Source: an uncultured Bacteroidales bacterium (GTDB lineage Bacteria; Bacteroidota; Bacteroidia; Bacteroidales; Paludibacteraceae). From it: 52,235 nt of DNA. The stretch spans positions 1 through 52,235 of the forward strand of contig ONMV01000017.1 in assembly GCA_900319005.1 (NCBI GenBank), read 5' to 3'. The position numbers and the translations under genes are program-made. Of the stretch, positions 46,107 to 52,235 are shown one piece after another (the stretch's first letter is position 1; each line of letters opens with the position of its first letter). The notes beneath the pieces were generated by a model. The model searched no databases and was not told where the DNA came from. It was given only the letters and a program-made list of their open reading frames with translations.

Positions 46107-47420
46107 ATGACGTACGCTCAATTCATGCAACGTGCGAAGCATTTTCTTCGCAAGCAACTGAGTCTGACGCACTATATCGACGTGCAGGCGGCAGAAACGA
46201 ACATCCGGCAGAATATACCTTTCCGCGGACCAAATATCTACATCTTGTTCGTAGCGATTATCATCGCTTCGGTGGGTCTGAACGTAAACTCTATACCGGT
46301 TATCATCGGCGCGATGTTAATCTCTCCGCTGATGAGCCCGATCATCGGTTTTGGGATGGGGTTGGGAACCAACGATACACAATTGATCATCAAATCGCTC
46401 AAACACCTCAGCATCATGTTTGTGGTCAGTTTGGTTGCCTCTACCCTCTATTTCATGGTGACACCGCTGGAGATGGACAACCCGACCGAACTGTTAGCAC
46501 GTACGAACCCTTCCGTTTATGACGTGCTCATTGCTTTCTTTGGAGGTATCGCCGGTATATTGGAACTATCCCGCAAGGAGAAAGGAACGGTGATGTCCGG
46601 AGTAGCGATTGCAACCGCACTAATGCCGCCTTTGTGCACGGTTGGGTACGGTATCGCCAATTGGAATTGGCACTATGCCGGAGGGGCTTTGTATTTGTTC
46701 TTCATCAACTGCATCTTCATCGCCTTAGCTACTTTCCTTGCCGTTAAATATCTGCATTTCCCCTCCAAGATAGAGAAGAAATCCTATAAGAGTCTGATCA
46801 CCTATGGTGTGCTCATTTTAGTCGTTCTTATTCCCAGTTTCTTCAGCGCTTATAGCATCGTGCTGGAGAACCAGTTCGCTAATGCTGCACGCCATTTCGT
46901 CAAAGAAGACCAATCCATCGGAGGCACTTATATCTATGATTACACCACCGATGTGACGGTCAGACCCTATACGCTCACCCTCCGTCTCGCCGGGGAGCAA
47001 CTCAGCAACGACAATCGCGCACAACTATACGCCGACGCCGGGAAACACGGCATCTCACATACACAAATCCGCATTGTAGAGGACGCTACAATCGAGATCC
47101 GACGCCTCAACGAGACCGAGGTCATGAAAGATTGGCTGGCTTCCACCGAGGAAAAACTAAAGGAGCGGGACGACTCCATCCGAGTACTCAATGCGCAGAT
47201 TGAACGCTTCAAAGCCCAACAACTGCCTGTGGAGCAAATCTGTTCCGAAGTGAAAGCCCAGTGGCCCCAGATAACAGATGTCACGCTGGCGAGCAACGAG
47301 AAACAGATTGTGATCATTGTTCATGCCAAACCCGTTCTCAAGATAGACGACCAACAGCGAATCAAACACTGGCTCTCCGTGCGTCTGCAAAATGAGAACG
47401 TACTGGTTGTTGCACAATAA
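46107..47420 (+). CDS. DUF389 membrane protein (TIGR00341-type)
   Basis: This 437-residue inner-membrane protein has about six hydrophobic helices. It includes the family core VAIIIASVGLNVNSIPVIIG, AMLISPLMSPIIGFGMGL and GVAIATALMPPLCTVGYG, and a soluble C-terminal part from about residue 250 with a coiled stretch (EKLKERDDSIRVLNAQIERF). Members are proposed transporters or stress proteins without a firm assignment. It lies between DUF2147 and DUF3667. Confidence 0.85.
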   Translation: MTYAQFMQRAKHFLRKQLSLTHYIDVQAAETNIRQNIPFRGPNIYILFVAIIIASVGLNVNSIPVIIGAMLISPLMSPIIGFGMGLGTNDTQLIIKSLKHLSIMFVVSLVASTLYFMVTPLEMDNPTELLARTNPSVYDVLIAFFGGIAGILELSRKEKGTVMSGVAIATALMPPLCTVGYGIANWNWHYAGGALYLFFINCIFIALATFLAVKYLHFPSKIEKKSYKSLITYGVLILVVLIPSFFSAYSIVLENQFANAARHFVKEDQSIGGTYIYDYTTDVTVRPYTLTLRLAGEQLSNDNRAQLYADAGKHGISHTQIRIVEDATIEIRRLNETEVMKDWLASTEEKLKERDDSIRVLNAQIERFKAQQLPVEQICSEVKAQWPQITDVTLASNEKQIVIIVHAKPVLKIDDQQRIKHWLSVRLQNENVLVVAQ

Positions 47421-47425
47421 ACAAT

Positions 47426-48235
47426 ATGAATCTTTGCAAGAATATCAAACAAGGCATTTCCTCCTATTGGCGCTCTTTTAGAGCCTGGCAGGAACATCCT
47501 GTTTCATACAGGATGGACGAGAATGAACATGTCTGTAATAACTGCGGGCACACTTTTCGTGGCAATTATTGTCCGGTGTGCTCGCAATCCGCTCGTCACG
47601 GTCGCATCTCATGGACAGCTATTTGGCAGGGCATAGCGCAGTTATGGGGTATCGAATCGCGGTCAGCCGTTTATACGTTGTGGCAGTTGTTCTTGCGTCC
47701 CGGCTATCTGGTACGCGACTACATCAGCGGCAAACGGCAAGTCAGTTATCCTCCGGTGAAGCTGCTCTTCATCTTGGCGGCTGTTGTCACGCTCGCTCGG
47801 TATTTTTTTCCTGTTCCGACTGCTGAACCTTCCCATCTTGGTTTCAAGTATCTGGATTGGGCTTCCGATTGGCTCAGCAATCATGAAAACATTAGTGAAT
47901 TACTCACTGGTTGTGTGTTCGTTTTACCAACATGGTTCCTCTTCCGCAAAGCACCGAACTATCCGAATCACACCATCCCGGAAGGCTTCTATTTGCAGGT
48001 GTATTTAGCGATACTCTCGTTTATCTTTTACTCCATATTCTTCGGACACAACGGCATTGCCTTGACGCTTACTTTATGCTATTATTTCATGGCATACAAG
48101 CAACTTTTCGGTTTCAGTTTTTGGGGTACGTTATGGCGATTGACAATATGTGTTGTGCTGGGGTTCACGGCTATGCTCCTAATTGCCATGTGCTTTTTAA
48201 TACCGATGTTTTTGCAAAGCGGAAAGACAATTTGA
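47426..48235 (+). CDS. DUF3667 zinc-ribbon membrane protein
   Basis: This 269-residue protein has an N-terminal zinc ribbon with CNNCGHTFRGNYCPVCSQSA (two CxxC pairs), a soluble helix, and four or five transmembrane helices in the C-terminal two thirds (PPVKLLFILAAVVTLARYFF, LLTGCVFVLPTWFLFR, LAILSFIFYSIFFGHNGIAL, WRLTICVVLGFTAMLLIAMC). This layout is typical of Bacteroidota DUF3667 proteins of unknown role. It starts 5 bases after DUF389. Confidence 0.82.
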   Translation: MNLCKNIKQGISSYWRSFRAWQEHPVSYRMDENEHVCNNCGHTFRGNYCPVCSQSARHGRISWTAIWQGIAQLWGIESRSAVYTLWQLFLRPGYLVRDYISGKRQVSYPPVKLLFILAAVVTLARYFFPVPTAEPSHLGFKYLDWASDWLSNHENISELLTGCVFVLPTWFLFRKAPNYPNHTIPEGFYLQVYLAILSFIFYSIFFGHNGIALTLTLCYYFMAYKQLFGFSFWGTLWRLTICVVLGFTAMLLIAMCFLIPMFLQSGKTI

Positions 48236-48256
48236 TATATTACAGAAGAAGTTAAA

Positions 48257-49101
48257 ATGAACTCTATAAAAATAACAAAGTCATTCTCCTTACCGGCGCG
48301 AGTAGCGGTATCGGTTATGACACCGCGGTTGCGTTGGCGCAACAGGGACACAAAGTGTATGCGGCAGCGCGGCGTGTAGAGCGCATGGAGCCTCTTCGTC
48401 AGTACGGCATCGTGCCTCTGAAGATGGACGTGACCGATGAAGCATCGATGCAGGAGGGCGTGAAGACGCTTCTGGATGCCGAAGGACGCATCGATGTGCT
48501 TATCAATAACGCCGGCTATGGTTATTTTGGGGCAGTAGAGAATGTGCCAATGAATGATGCCCGTAATCAGTTAGAAGTCAATGTGTTTGGCCTCGCTCGC
48601 CTTTGCCAGTTAGTGCTGCCAACGATGCGTGCCCAGCATAGCGGACGTATCATCAATACGGCTTCGGTGGCAGGCAAGGCGGTCTTCTATTACGGCGGTT
48701 GGTATCATGTGTCCAAGTATGCCGTGGAGTCGCTTAGTGATGCGATGCGCATGGAACTCAAGCCGTTTGGCATCGATGTGGTCATCATCGAACCGGGTGC
48801 TATCAAAACCAATTGGGGTATCATTGCCGCCGATCACCTCATTGAGTCCTCGAAAGGAACGGCTTATGAACAGACAGGAACGATGATGGCGAACAACCTG
48901 CGGAACATGTATCTTTCCAATACTATTTCCGATCCGGCTGTGGTACGCAAAGCGATTGTTCGTGCGGTCAATGCACGCCGTCCTTGTACCCGTTACCGTA
49001 TAGGTCGGATGGCGAACGCGATTGTCTTCTTCCATTGGCTGCTTCCCACACGCTGGTGGGATGCCTTCCTTCGCCTCATGGGAAAACGTAAATTGATGTA
49101 A
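48257..49101 (+). pseudogene. Short-chain dehydrogenase, N-terminus frameshifted at a run of A
   Basis: The Rossmann-fold protein has the NAD(P) motif VILLTGASSGIGYDTA, the NNAGYGYFG motif and the catalytic Ser/Tyr/Lys set in INTASVAGKAVFYYGGWYHVSKYA. A strong ATG lies at 48257 (MNSIK), but the run of five A at about 48270 puts it one base out of frame with TGASSGIG. One more A would give MNSIKNNKVILLTG. No other in-frame ATG or plausible start precedes the Rossmann motif, and a TTG at 48334 would omit it. This is a sequencing error, a phase-variable tract or an inactivated gene. The substrate is unknown. Confidence 0.75.
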
Positions 49102-49211
49102 ATCCCCGAGCAGTTACTTCTTAAAACTTGCTGGTAATTTTAGCGTCTATGCGTCGCGTATCCATGCGCGCCTTGGATTCTGTCCTTTTCTTCCATTCCG
49201 CGGGATGCCAT
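49102..49211. other. Spacer before the hairpin array, no gene seen
   Basis: About 110 bases contain palindrome-like words (GCGTCGCGTATCCATGCGCG, ATTCCGCGGGAT) of the type that continues in the array. No coding frame is supported here. Confidence 0.4.
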
Positions 49212-49464
49212 CTGGCTTTTTCTTCGTCTCGTTCGCGGTACTTTAGTGCCGCGTTTTTCTTCGTCTATTTCGTCGGATAACATCCGACACCTTCGTGATC
49301 ACCTAATCACGTGAGCACGTGGTAACGATTTCTTTCTTCTTTTTCCCTGCATTTGATGCCGGCTGTTTCTCGCGTCCCTGCATCGTGCATTGATGCGCGA
49401 TTTGTATTACGTCTCTGACATGGAACAAAGCTCCGCTTTTTCTATGTCCATTGTGTCGGATGTT
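49212..49464. repeat. Hairpin array, left copy
   Basis: A series of short hairpins is joined by pyrimidine-rich links such as TTTTTCTTCGTC. In order they are CGCGGTACTTTAGTGCCGCG (49234-49253, followed by T5), GTCGGAT-AAC-ATCCGAC (49272-49288), CGTGAT-CACCTA-ATCACG (49294-49311), CACGTGAGCACGTG (49308-49321), a degenerate GCATTTGATGC, GCATC-GTGCATT-GATGC (49380-49396) and GTCGGAT-GTT-ATCCGAC (49455-49471). The last is the reverse complement of the second. The right copy follows almost exactly the same order. Confidence 0.85.
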
Positions 49465-49518
49465 ATCCGACGATTTTTACAGAAAATCCCATTTTCATTA
49501 CTTTTCTATCCCACAAAA

Positions 49519-49550
49519 TTTGCATATATCAAAAAAAATGCGTACCTTTG
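49519..49550 (+). promoter_or_regulatory. Cassette promoter
   Basis: TTTGCATATATC at 49519-49530 and TACCTTTG at 49543-49550, 24 bases apart. Transcription would start near 49557 and read through the structured leader towards the two genes. Confidence 0.7.
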
Positions 49551-49556
49551 CAACCG

Positions 49557-49760
49557 AATTTGCAAAAACGATAGAACATCCATGAGTAGTCTCATAACTC
49601 TATCCGACTCAAATTGAGGGGACCATGCCGAGTATTGAAGAAATCGAAAACGAGTTGAACAATACAAAATAATACACGTCCCTCTCCGAGACGTCAACCT
49701 ATATAAAATAAATAATCTATCGGCCAATCTTGACCGATTAAAAATAAAAACCAAAACACC
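49557..49760 (+). ncRNA. Structured leader region with two tiny open frames
   Basis: Just after the promoter a nested hairpin GATAGA/TCTATC encloses ATGAG/CTCAT (49570-49604). An 11-codon frame (49582-49617) overlaps it and a 15-codon frame MPSIEEIENELNNTK follows (49625-49672). Further hairpins are ACGTC/GACGT (49676-49694) and ATCGG/CCGAT (49719-49738). The short frames have no known match; they may be leader peptides or chance. Confidence 0.35.
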
Positions 49761-49820
49761 GCCTATGGCATAAAACAACAGACAAACAACATACATAAAT
49801 ACAGCGTAATAAGCCGATAC

Positions 49821-49959
49821 TTGGTTCCCTTGAAACCTGAACAACTTCAAGAAATCATTAATTACTCAAGCCACGGTTTATGCACGCTCACGTATCAGCG
49901 TGAGTTTTCCGTGCATAGATTTGAGTAATTAAGGTAAGTTCAGGACCTCAAGGAACCAA
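49821..49959 (+). ncRNA. Rod-shaped inverted repeat upstream of the two cassette genes
   Basis: Nested perfect pairings form a long rod: TTGGTTCC(C)TTGA (49821-49833) with TCAAGGAACCAA (49948-49959); CCTGAAC (49836-49842) with GTTCAGG (49938-49944); TTAATTACTCAA (49858-49869) with TTGAGTAATTAA (49921-49932); TATGCACG (49879-49886) with CGTGCATA (49910-49917); CTCACG (49887-49892) with CGTGAG (49899-49904) around a TATCAG loop. Some 42 of 139 positions on each side pair. Candidates are a 6S-like regulatory RNA, a cassette RNA or a DNA recombination site. Confidence 0.55.
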
Positions 49960-49972
49960 ATCGAAGCGAACG

Positions 49973-49995
49973 AAAGCGCACGCTTTTATTGTTTT
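49973..49995 (+). terminator. Weak terminator after the rod
   Basis: The short stem AAAGC/GCTTT (49973-49977 with 49982-49986) is followed by TTATTGTTTT, 32 bases before the first cassette gene. It could end an RNA that begins upstream. Confidence 0.35.
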
Positions 49996-50026
49996 AGTCA
50001 AGTAATACAAATAAATACCTTAAAAT

Positions 50027-50542
50027 ATGTCCACTTCTAATCTATTTTATTCTATTCGTCTTTTATCGGAAACTAAACATTATTCCGATGTAGTACAAGA
50101 AATACTATCCATAGTACTTCAAAAATATAGTGTAAGCACAATTTTGTTTTTAGATTATATAGATGCTCATGGTATCCAATTGAAGGATATAAAAGGGCAA
50201 ACGATGGATGTAATTTTAGATTATGCAGAGCTTATACTGGAAGATGACTACTTGTCCGATATAGAGATCCAAAATATTCGTATTTTAAGGAATTTCTTCT
50301 GCATAGAGGATGGTGAGTTCTTAGAATATGGTAAACGCGAACGAGTAGAATCTATACTTGTTGAACAATTGGAAAAACTATATGCAGATAATAAAATCGA
50401 CAAAGACGAAATGCTACACAAGAGTGAATTGCAGGGATTATTTGGTCTCGGTTATGATGATTACCAAGAAATCGTTAACAAAGTTGCAATAGAAGCATAT
50501 TCGCGAGGAGCAGATATTAGAGATTTGGATACATATTTATAG
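50027..50542 (+). CDS. Unrecognised helical protein (TerB-like halves)
   Basis: This 171-residue soluble protein is rich in Leu, Glu, Asp and Lys, with no signal or membrane segment. The segments DDYLSDIEIQNIRILRNFFC and LYADNKIDKDEMLHKSELQG, the latter followed by LFGLGYDDYQEIV, look like two helical halves with acidic turns, as in TerB-type proteins; this is a weak resemblance. It is A/T-rich and is followed 6 bases later by the DUF4236 gene, so the two form one operon. Function unknown; the cassette setting and structured RNA suggest a mobile or defence-related role, but nothing shows this directly. Confidence 0.65.
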   Translation: MSTSNLFYSIRLLSETKHYSDVVQEILSIVLQKYSVSTILFLDYIDAHGIQLKDIKGQTMDVILDYAELILEDDYLSDIEIQNIRILRNFFCIEDGEFLEYGKRERVESILVEQLEKLYADNKIDKDEMLHKSELQGLFGLGYDDYQEIVNKVAIEAYSRGADIRDLDTYL

Positions 50543-50548
50543 AAAATT

Positions 50549-51640
50549 ATGGCGTGGATTTTTCGCAAAAGAAAAAAGTTATTACCGGGTGTCCATTTGA
50601 ACTATGGATCAAGTGGACTCAGTCTTAATGTGGGAGTTCCTGGCGCAAGCGTAACGTTAGGAAAAGATGGCGTTTATGCTAATACTGGATTACCTGGAAC
50701 AGGTATTCGCAATAGACAAAAGGTTGCAACGACAGAACCCCAATGCTCTGAAAATATTCAAATAACAGAAAAAGATATTAAACGTGCAGGATGTTTACGA
50801 AACTTATTATACTATTTCTGTTATCTTTTCAGCTATGCTATTATAATAACACTTTGGCTCGTAACGGGTTACACATATTCTTCTGAGAATTATTACTATT
50901 TAATACCTGCAGCCTTTGAATTGTTTTTCATTATAAATACCATGCGTTTGCATTTATATCATCATCGAAGTAACGTGTCATCTTCTCTTATATTCCCTAT
51001 TGTTTTATCGATATTATTCATGTCTTTATTTTCTTTATCGGCTACTATAATATATTTTTTTGAGAATGAACCGGTTGTTTGGTCGTGTTTGGTTATGCTG
51101 GATATGATATTGGCTTATAATCTATATGTCTGTTTTAAATACAGGGTAAAAAGAGAACATAGAGAGCAAAAAATTACTGAAGTTGTTCATGCAGCAAACA
51201 ATACATCATACACAGCAAGTGCGTTTTCGAAATCATGCTTAGATACCTCAACTGTTAATAGACCTATAATTACTCAAAATTTTGCGGGTTCGAAAAGCAG
51301 CACTTCAGTAAGTCGTTCTCTTTATGTACCCAATATTGATTATACGCAAGAAGGTGTTTTGTTCTTTACTCAAAGTCGTGTGCGAAAAGAGTTGACGCGA
51401 ATATACTCTTCAGAATTTATTGATGTATGCGCTTATGTCATTAGTGTCGAAAAATGCGTCTTATCGGACATTCAAGCAGAATTAGGTCTTTCATATCAAA
51501 AAGTACTAGAAGCAGTTAAACTTTTAGAGAAAACGCATATTATTAAAACAGAAGGTACTCGACGCAAAGTTATGATTACAGATGAAACAACTGCAATTAG
51601 ACTTTTATTACGTTACGCGAGTGAAAACTATTACGAATAA
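50549..51640 (+). CDS. DUF4236 protein with membrane helices and C-terminal winged helix
   Basis: This 363-residue protein has three parts. Residues 1-60 are a clear DUF4236 domain (IFRKRKKLLPGVHLNYGSSG, LSLNVGVPGASVTLGKDGVY, ANTGLPGTGIRNR). Four transmembrane helices follow between about 90 and 205 (LLYYFCYLFSYAIIITLWLV, NYYYLIPAAFELFFIINTMR, SLIFPIVLSILFMSLFSLSA, VVWSCLVMLDMILAYNLYVC). The C-terminal 95 residues (VRKELTRIYSSEFIDVCAYV, CVLSDIQAELGLSYQKVLEA, LLEKTHIIKTEGTRRKVMIT) form a winged-helix domain similar to the FtsK gamma type. The combination suggests a membrane protein that touches DNA or acts in response to it. Function unknown. Confidence 0.7.
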   Translation: MAWIFRKRKKLLPGVHLNYGSSGLSLNVGVPGASVTLGKDGVYANTGLPGTGIRNRQKVATTEPQCSENIQITEKDIKRAGCLRNLLYYFCYLFSYAIIITLWLVTGYTYSSENYYYLIPAAFELFFIINTMRLHLYHHRSNVSSSLIFPIVLSILFMSLFSLSATIIYFFENEPVVWSCLVMLDMILAYNLYVCFKYRVKREHREQKITEVVHAANNTSYTASAFSKSCLDTSTVNRPIITQNFAGSKSSTSVSRSLYVPNIDYTQEGVLFFTQSRVRKELTRIYSSEFIDVCAYVISVEKCVLSDIQAELGLSYQKVLEAVKLLEKTHIIKTEGTRRKVMITDETTAIRLLLRYASENYYE

Positions 51641-51710
51641 TTATTTTATTCTATCGATAACCCGATAACTCGATCTCTCGGAACTCCAGTCTGCTCCACC
51701 ACAGAGCAGG
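51641..51710. other. Short spacer before the right array
   Basis: This short stretch ends with GCTCCACCACAGAGCAGGCTGGC, which reads as a hairpin-like continuation of the array. No gene is supported. Confidence 0.3.
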
Positions 51711-51960
51711 CTGGCTTTTTCTTCGTCTCGTTCGCGGTACTTTAGTGCCGCGTTTTTCTTCGTTCCTTTCGTCGGATAACATCCGACACCTTCGTGATCA
51801 CCTAATCACGTGAGCACGTGGTAACGATTTCTTTCTTCTTTTCCCCGGCATCTGATGCCGGCTGTTTCTCGCGTTCCTGCATCGTGCATTGATGCGCGAT
51901 TTGTATTACGTCTCTGACACGGAACAAAGCTCCGTTTTTTCTTCCGTTACGTCGGATGTT
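51711..51960. repeat. Hairpin array, right copy
   Basis: This copy matches the left one in order and nearly in sequence, with a few differences. Here the GCATC hairpin is perfect (CCGGCATC-T-GATGCCGG, 51845-51861), while the left copy has lost it, and the last hairpin (GTCGGATGTTCTCTGAC) is damaged. The reciprocal differences show two independently evolving copies. Confidence 0.85.
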
Positions 51961-52054
51961 CTCTGACTCGACGAGGTCGGGCTTTGCAGGGGTTCACAAG
52001 TTCCGCATTAGTACCTAATACCGTAGCCCTTCCAATCCCTAACGCGGGAAAAGC
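51961..52054. other. Spacer between array and the HxlR gene
   Basis: Further palindrome-like words follow the array: CTCGACGAG (about 51967) and ATTAG-TAC-CTAAT (about 52007-52019). No coding frame or clear terminator is visible. Confidence 0.35.
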
Positions 52055-52235
52055 TTACACCTCGAACTGCTGACGATGCTTCATGATCGTCGGCAGGTTC
52101 TTGGATGCCCATTCAGTCAATTCTTGCACGATGGGTACCAGTTCCTTGCCCATCGGCGAGAGGCTGTACTCCACGCGAGGAGGAATCTCCGGATAAACTT
52201 TGCGGACGATGAGGTCATCCGCTTCGAGCGTGCGC
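52055..52235 (-). CDS. HxlR-family transcriptional regulator, C-terminal part (cut by window end)
   Basis: Only the last 60 residues are present. They read RTLEADDLIVRKVYPEIPPR, VEYSLSPMGKELVPIVQELT and EWASKNLPTIMKHRQQFEV, the typical wing and C-terminal helix of HxlR winged-helix regulators. The N-terminal half lies outside the window. Its partner gene is also outside. Confidence 0.85.
   Translation of the reverse strand, partial: RTLEADDLIVRKVYPEIPPRVEYSLSPMGKELVPIVQELTEWASKNLPTIMKHRQQFEV

Larger units (their letters stand above)
49212..51960. mobile_element. Hairpin-array-flanked cassette
   Basis: The two-gene cassette and its structured leader lie between two direct repeats of about 250 bases (49212-49464 and 51711-51960), each a string of small hairpins. 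The interior (from about 49480) is visibly richer in A and T than the flanking core genes, which suggests acquisition. No recombinase, integrase or transposase is encoded inside. The duplicated flanks fit recombination between arrays or insertion by an enzyme acting on hairpins, such as the RAYT protein at 22.3 kb. Confidence 0.5.

Noticed and set aside
49821-49959. Integron attC site or retron RNA
   Set aside because: The RYYYAAC/GTTRRRY ends of attC are absent, and no integrase or reverse transcriptase is encoded nearby.
49212-51960. CRISPR array
   Set aside because: The arrays consist of different hairpins with no constant repeat-spacer pattern, and no cas genes are present.
1-52235. tRNA, rRNA, tmRNA and RNase P genes
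   Set aside because: I looked at every larger gene-free stretch and found no cloverleaf, CCA end or known core motif. A covariance scan would be decisive.

Overview
The window comes from a Bacteroidales (phylum Bacteroidota) chromosome. The signs are a SusC/SusD polysaccharide-utilisation locus, Bacteroidota-type promoters (-7 box TAnnTTTG with a TTTG-like -33 box), few Shine-Dalgarno sites, a PorV-era style set of families (DUF4293, DUF4960, DUF3667, DUF4236, LytTR) and a typical housekeeping set. I see no rRNA, tRNA or CRISPR array. I cannot name the genus.

Layout. (1) 1-17.8 kb is a fructan utilisation locus, mostly on the minus strand. In transcription order it has a membrane regulator with a sugar-binding domain and an AraC domain, SusC, SusD, a DUF4960 lipoprotein, a GH32 enzyme with unusual motifs, two related secreted proteins with a small peptide gene between them, a second GH32 lipoprotein, an MFS sugar permease and fructokinase. 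The order matches the known Bacteroides fructan locus: outer-membrane capture, surface and periplasmic cleavage, inner-membrane uptake of fructose, phosphorylation. An AraC gene sits at the left edge on the plus strand. (2) 17.8-22.1 kb is a TolC / membrane-fusion / ABC-2 export operon, heavily deleted, plus a divergent AraC gene. (3) 22.16-23.4 kb is an IS200-like (RAYT-type) transposase between two 115-bp direct repeats that each carry a perfect REP-like hairpin. (4) 23.5-28.8 kb holds two secreted proteins, each followed by a small peptide gene, behind a long leader with a terminator/antiterminator arrangement. (5) 28.97-49.1 kb is ordinary core genome: mfd, kdsB, deoD, yidC, a LytTR regulator, rlmN, mscS, a sugar N-acetyltransferase, rseP, dxr, a degenerate M23 protein, class I fumarase, DUF2147, DUF389, DUF3667 and a short-chain dehydrogenase. 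(6) 49.2-51.96 kb is an AT-rich two-gene cassette (a helical protein and a DUF4236-membrane-winged-helix protein) preceded by a long rod-shaped inverted repeat and flanked by two ~250-bp direct copies of a hairpin array. A partial HxlR regulator ends the window.

Three things stand out. Several genes in the first 20 kb carry internal deletions (AraC, GH32, a secreted protein, SusD, the membrane regulator, the ABC transporter, the membrane-fusion protein), with clean homology on both sides of each gap. Short tandem and palindromic phrases fill most spacers, and they also sit in frame inside core genes such as mfd, rlmN, dxr and fructokinase. The 49.2-51.96 kb hairpin-flanked cassette shares one of its hairpins with the transposase locus; this is the best candidate for an undescribed mobile or regulatory system. 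All functional assignments rest on reading motifs by eye; no database search was run.
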